From the NCBI GenBank assembly GCA_021234155.1, contig JAJEKV010000046.1:8749012-8813011 (forward strand): DNA of 64,000 nt, read 5' to 3'. This DNA comes from Isoetes taiwanensis (taxonomy: Eukaryota > Streptophyta > Lycopodiopsida > Isoetales > Isoetaceae). The notes under the pieces are model-generated. The model saw nothing but the letters and a program-made list of their open reading frames with translations. It made no database searches and had not been told where the DNA came from. Positions 61,174 through 64,000 of the stretch are shown here, in pieces (the stretch's first letter is position 1; each line of letters starts with the position of its first letter). Both the position numbers and the translations under genes were made by a program.

Positions 61174-61240
61174 GTCTCACACGTCGCGCCAGGACAGGAA
61201 ATGACTTTTTCATTTTCGGGCTGGGCACAACGTGTGAGAC
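61174..61240. promoter_or_regulatory. 67-bp palindromic element, copy 2
   Basis: Same design, right arm CTGGGCACAACGTGTGAGAC. 201 bp after copy 1 and 78 bp before the TATA box. Confidence 0.9.
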
Positions 61241-61317
61241 CATGCTTAAATTTAGGTGTTCTAGATGTTTTAGGTAACCCAAAAAGGTAGTTTGGAATTT
61301 AACCTAAAATCAACCCC

Positions 61318-61326
61318 TATAAATAG
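61318..61326 (+). promoter_or_regulatory. TATA box of the H3-like gene
   Basis: TATAAATAG, 108 bp before the ATG at 61426. The leader (accctgc...tgctctcc...aggcgatctt) resembles that of the next unit. Confidence 0.75.
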
Positions 61327-61425
61327 ACCTCGACCCCCTCATTTTCGCGTACCCTGCTTAGAAATCTGCTCTCCTTTGCCAAGGCGATCTTCTGGCGCAT
61401 AGCTCGGATCGGCGAACCGTCAAAC

Positions 61426-62682
61426 ATGGCCCGCACAAAGCAGACCGCCAGGAAGCCCCGCCACGACGCCTTGAACCCTCCAATAGCCATTTGACCCCGC
61501 CTGATTCAGAGGATACTGCAAGAACGCCTTTTCCGGCAAGGCGAATCTTCTTCCAGCGAGGAGGAGGGATCGGACCGGAGCGACCAAACGGAGGTCATAG
61601 AGGAGCGGCCAGACATTATGGAGCAAATTCTCGAAGAGATGGCCGAAGAGGAGAGGAGGAACAGGGAGGAACGGGGGCAGTTAGGGCAGCCGACCGTCGA
61701 CGAGCAACTCGAGGCTTGGGCCCGTCTGTAGGAGGAGGAAGAGAAAGAGGAGCAGCGGCAGCCGAAGCTTAGCCCTGCTGAAGAAGCAGACCTCGCGGCC
61801 TTCATCAACAAGTATGAAGCCAGGGAGCGCCGCCGAGAGAGGAGGACGAAGAGCCGGGAAGACGACCCAACCACAGCCGGCGGGCCGAAGAAGAGGAAGG
61901 TCAAAGCCATTAAGGCGGGCAAGAGAAGAGTCGTCAAGGTTGGTAAGCGGGCGCAGGGCCCCGTCATCAATGAGCCATCAGGTGAACAGACCCCGCCTTC
62001 GACCGACGACTTGGACGATGATTACGTCCCCAACACAGAGGGGGCGAGTTCTTCAAAACCCCCGCCCGTGGAGAAGGAAGTACCCGAGCAGGTGGCACCT
62101 GAGCAGGAGCAGCCCGGGCAAGCGCCGAAGCCCCCACCTTTCCCGACGTGGGATAGAGCTAAAGCCCCGCGGCCACAACGGGAGGCATACGTGATAGACC
62201 CGGTCAAGGTCTACCAGAAGAAGATTAAGGAGCACAACGCCTATATGGCGAAGTGAGAAGCATACATTGCTTATTACCAGCAGCACAGGGTACGGACAAT
62301 TGAAGGCGGACACCCGACGAGGAGTCAGACCCTGAAGCCGCCACCATCGAAGCCCAAGCCTCCCAGAGCACCAGGAAAGAAGCGGAGCAAGCGCAAGCAG
62401 AAGGAGCAGAGAGCTCTCAAGGAAATCCGGCACTTCCAGAAAAGTTACGGACTCTTGATCCCCCGGGCACCGTTTCAACGCTTGGTCCGAGAAGTCATGC
62501 AGGAGTACAACACGGACATGCGGGTGACTGATGAGATGCTGATGTGCCTACAGGAGGCAGCAGAGGCGAAAATAGTGCAGCATTTTGAAGATTCAACGGC
62601 CTGCACAGTGCACGCGAAGAGGGTCACCCTCATGAGGCAGGATATGTTTTTGGCCAGACACATCAAGGGAGAATGCCCTTGA
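61426..62682 (+). pseudogene. Histone H3-like protein with giant tail; three in-frame stops
   Basis: One frame of 418 codons starts MARTKQTARK-PRHDALNPP, the H3 N-terminus to Lys9 (position 10 is Pro, not Ser). Residues 329-418 are an H3 fold: RALKEIRHFQKSYGLLIPRA, PFQRLVREVMQEYNTDMRV, LQEAAEAKIVQHFED, HAKRVTLMRQDMFLARHIKG; roughly half identical to ordinary H3 by eye, with loop 1 of normal length. Between lie an acidic coil (SSSSEEEGSDRSD, EEMAEEERRNREER), PKKRKVK (residues 154-160, nuclear localisation), Arg/Lys-rich and Pro-rich parts, and VYQKKIKEHNAYMAK. H3 is normally 136 residues. Stops: TGA 61492-61494, TAG 61729-61731, TGA 62254-62256; no frameshift. Each could be CGA or CAG changed by C-to-T. 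Either a recently silenced gene or a spliced one; function unknown. Confidence 0.85.
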
Positions 62683-62826
62683 ACTTCTTGTAAATAATGA
62701 AAATTTTTGTTAATATAAGGAATTTTTGTGTAAATAATGAGTCCAATCTTGTTTAATTAAGTTAAGATATCGATTTCTGGATTTTATTTTGGTTAAATTG
62801 GAGCTTTTGAGCAAAATTGAGACGAT
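62683..62826 (+). other. 3' flank of the H3-like gene
   Basis: AT-rich, gtaaataatga twice (62690 and 62730 region), possible poly(A) signals. No canonical animal histone 3' stem-loop. Confidence 0.5.
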
Positions 62827-62893
62827 GTCTCACACGTCGCGCCAGGACAGAAAATGAGATTCTCATTTTCGGGCTGGGCGCAACGTGTGAGAC
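62827..62893. promoter_or_regulatory. 67-bp palindromic element, copy 3
   Basis: Arms GTCTCACACGTCGCGCCAG and CTGGGCGCAACGTGTGAGAC, inner AAAATGA-gattc-TCATTTT. Best paired of the four. Confidence 0.9.
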
Positions 62894-63025
62894 CATGCCC
62901 AAAAATGCCCAAAACTGCTCCAAATCGACCAAATAAGGGGTTAATTCTGCCTAACTCGGCGAGTTTAGTAGAATTACAGCCTTAGATTATCCAAATTGAT
63001 TAAGTTTAGCCCATTTAGAACCCAT

Positions 63026-63092
63026 GTCTCACACGTCGCGCCAGGACAGAAAATGAACTTTTCATTATCGGTCTGGGCGCAACGTGTGAGAC
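63026..63092. promoter_or_regulatory. 67-bp palindromic element, copy 4
   Basis: Same arms, with tcattatcggt in the inner part. 199 bp after copy 3. Confidence 0.9.
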
Positions 63093-63272
63093 CTCGCCCC
63101 ATTTTCTTCACCAAATGATCTCCAAATTGTTGCAATAGGTTCATTAGCCCATCTTAGCATGCTCAAACCCTAGAAGTAGTCTTCAAACTCTCAATTGCAC
63201 CCTTTAATAGAACAGAATCACCCAATCTCAGTAAAGTCTAGGTCACCCAAAAATTAGGGTTTTCCCCTTTTC

Positions 63273-63281
63273 TATAAATAG
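63273..63281 (+). promoter_or_regulatory. TATA box of the second unit
   Basis: TATAAATAG, 122 bp before the ATG at 63395; followed by cctcc-tttctcattt and a leader like that of the H3-like gene. Confidence 0.72.
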
Positions 63282-63394
63282 GTCCTCCATTTCTCATTTA
63301 GCACCCTGCAAGTTTGCTCTCCACTGCTTAGGCGATCTTTCAGCTCCCTGAGGCGCTTCTGCATCCGTTCGATACTCTCTTCTTCGCTAGATCA

Positions 63395-64000
63395 ATGGCC
63401 ACTGCTGACTTCAGGCGATGGTACAGCGCCAGTGCCCATGCTGCCGAGGCGGATGTCAACGACATCTTCCAAGTCTTTGGGAAAGAAATTGATATCCAAG
63501 CTACGCTAAATGCAACCCCAAAGATATAGGCAAGTGTTAGCAGAGTTTCAAGCTAGGGTAGGACCTCCCCTTGTTCAGTTCCCCTTGCATAGGATATTTC
63601 GTTCCCCGCCCATCCCTTCAAGCAGCCTTGGGTGATGTCCCCAACATCGCCAAGTACCTAACTAACAAGGCGCAGAGGCTGCCAGACTACATGGTCCTGA
63701 CAGCCAACAGGACCAAGTATTTCTCCTACACCACCGCCCTAGCTATTTTCTTCTCCCCACAATAAAAACCCAATGGGGGCAACCTCTATCCCTCCGATGG
63801 AGGTGGACCCCATAGCAGCAGTAAGCGTAGGAGCAGATGCTTCGGGCAAAGATCGCAAGAGCGTGAAGGAGCAGAGGAAGAAGAAGAGGAGTCGGACGAC
63901 AATAAGTACACGGAGCTCGACTCAGAGGAAGAACGGCAACAAGCAGAACATGAGCTGGTCAACTTCGAGCAGAGCCGGCAGACTATCAGAGTTGCTCCCC
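63395..64000 (+). pseudogene. Unknown protein behind the same promoter module, incomplete
   Basis: Starts MATADFRRWYSASAHAAEAD, VNDIFQVFGKEIDIQATLN. Coding character then moves between frames: RYRQVLAEFQARVGPPLVQF in one, DVPNIAKYLTNKAQRLPDYM and VLTANRTKYFSYTTALAIFF in another, and after a TAA the acidic EEEEEESDDNKYTELDSEEE, RQQAEHELVNFEQSRQ to the window end. The acidic stretch is similar in character to that of the H3-like protein. No family recognised, and no histone fold seen in the part present. Frameshifts may be real decay, base errors or introns. Confidence 0.5.

Noticed and set aside
61426-62682. H3-like gene as centromeric H3 (CENH3)
   Set aside because: Loop 1 of the fold (QEYNTDMRV) has ordinary H3 length, and the tail keeps ARTKQTARK, which CENH3 normally loses.
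61426-62682. Canonical histone 3' stem-loop after the H3-like gene
   Set aside because: No such hairpin follows the stop; plant histone mRNAs are polyadenylated anyway.
60973-63092. CRISPR-like spaced repeats
   Set aside because: Four palindromes with diverged ~130-bp and 1.6-kb spacers in a plant nuclear context; no array structure or cas genes.
60973-63400. The two palindrome/TATA units as 5' and 3' LTRs of one retrotransposon
   Set aside because: The spacers are too different, no TG...CA ends, primer site or polypurine tract are visible, and the second TATA is followed by its own ATGGCC frame. Not excluded outright.

Overview
The window reads as nuclear DNA of a land plant with a large, transposon-rich genome. 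Plant-type split genes, Ty1/copia elements carrying the usual initiator-Met-tRNA primer site, L1-type LINEs and short plastid fragments (psbD, psaA) all point that way. A fern or another seed-free plant is my best guess, by inference only. Prokaryotic features (operons, ribosome binding sites, CRISPR) are absent.

Layout. 1-4966: minus-strand LINE whose RT segment is tandemly repeated, nested in a copia remnant (5014-6082). 6428-31044: 3' half of a DEAH/RHA-type DExH-box RNA helicase gene; all exons from motif VI to the stop can be followed. Its 12.3-kb intron (6726-19023) holds nested LTR elements: a copia with an internally inverted gag-pol (6802-11724), an old LTR remnant containing a 1.7-kb gag-only element (12878-14567), and a 3.3-kb gag-type element (15448-18713) inside a minus-strand copia RT fragment. 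21777-37336 and 37347-52925: a 15.6-kb direct tandem duplication carrying the last five helicase exons, a decayed copia, psbD and psaA fragments, a gypsy remnant and other repeats. Copy 2 keeps all five exons open; copy 1 has a frameshifted exon. 53-59.4 kb: truncated LINEs, a ~430-bp tandem repeat and minisatellites.

60.9-64 kb is the most unusual part. Two successive plus-strand units each have a pair of 67-bp palindromes about 200 bp apart, a TATAAATAG box, a similar leader and an ATGGCC start. The first unit encodes a 418-codon frame that begins with the histone H3 tail sequence MARTKQTARK and ends with a complete H3 histone fold. Between them lie about 310 residues of acidic, basic and proline-rich sequence with an SV40-type nuclear localisation motif. 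The frame has three stop codons but no frameshift. The second unit starts an unrecognised protein and runs off the window.

Base-level caution: many differences between the two 15.6-kb copies are one- or two-base changes at or next to CG or CAG/CTG sites. Some frameshifts, and perhaps the duplication itself, could be assembly or base-calling artefacts.
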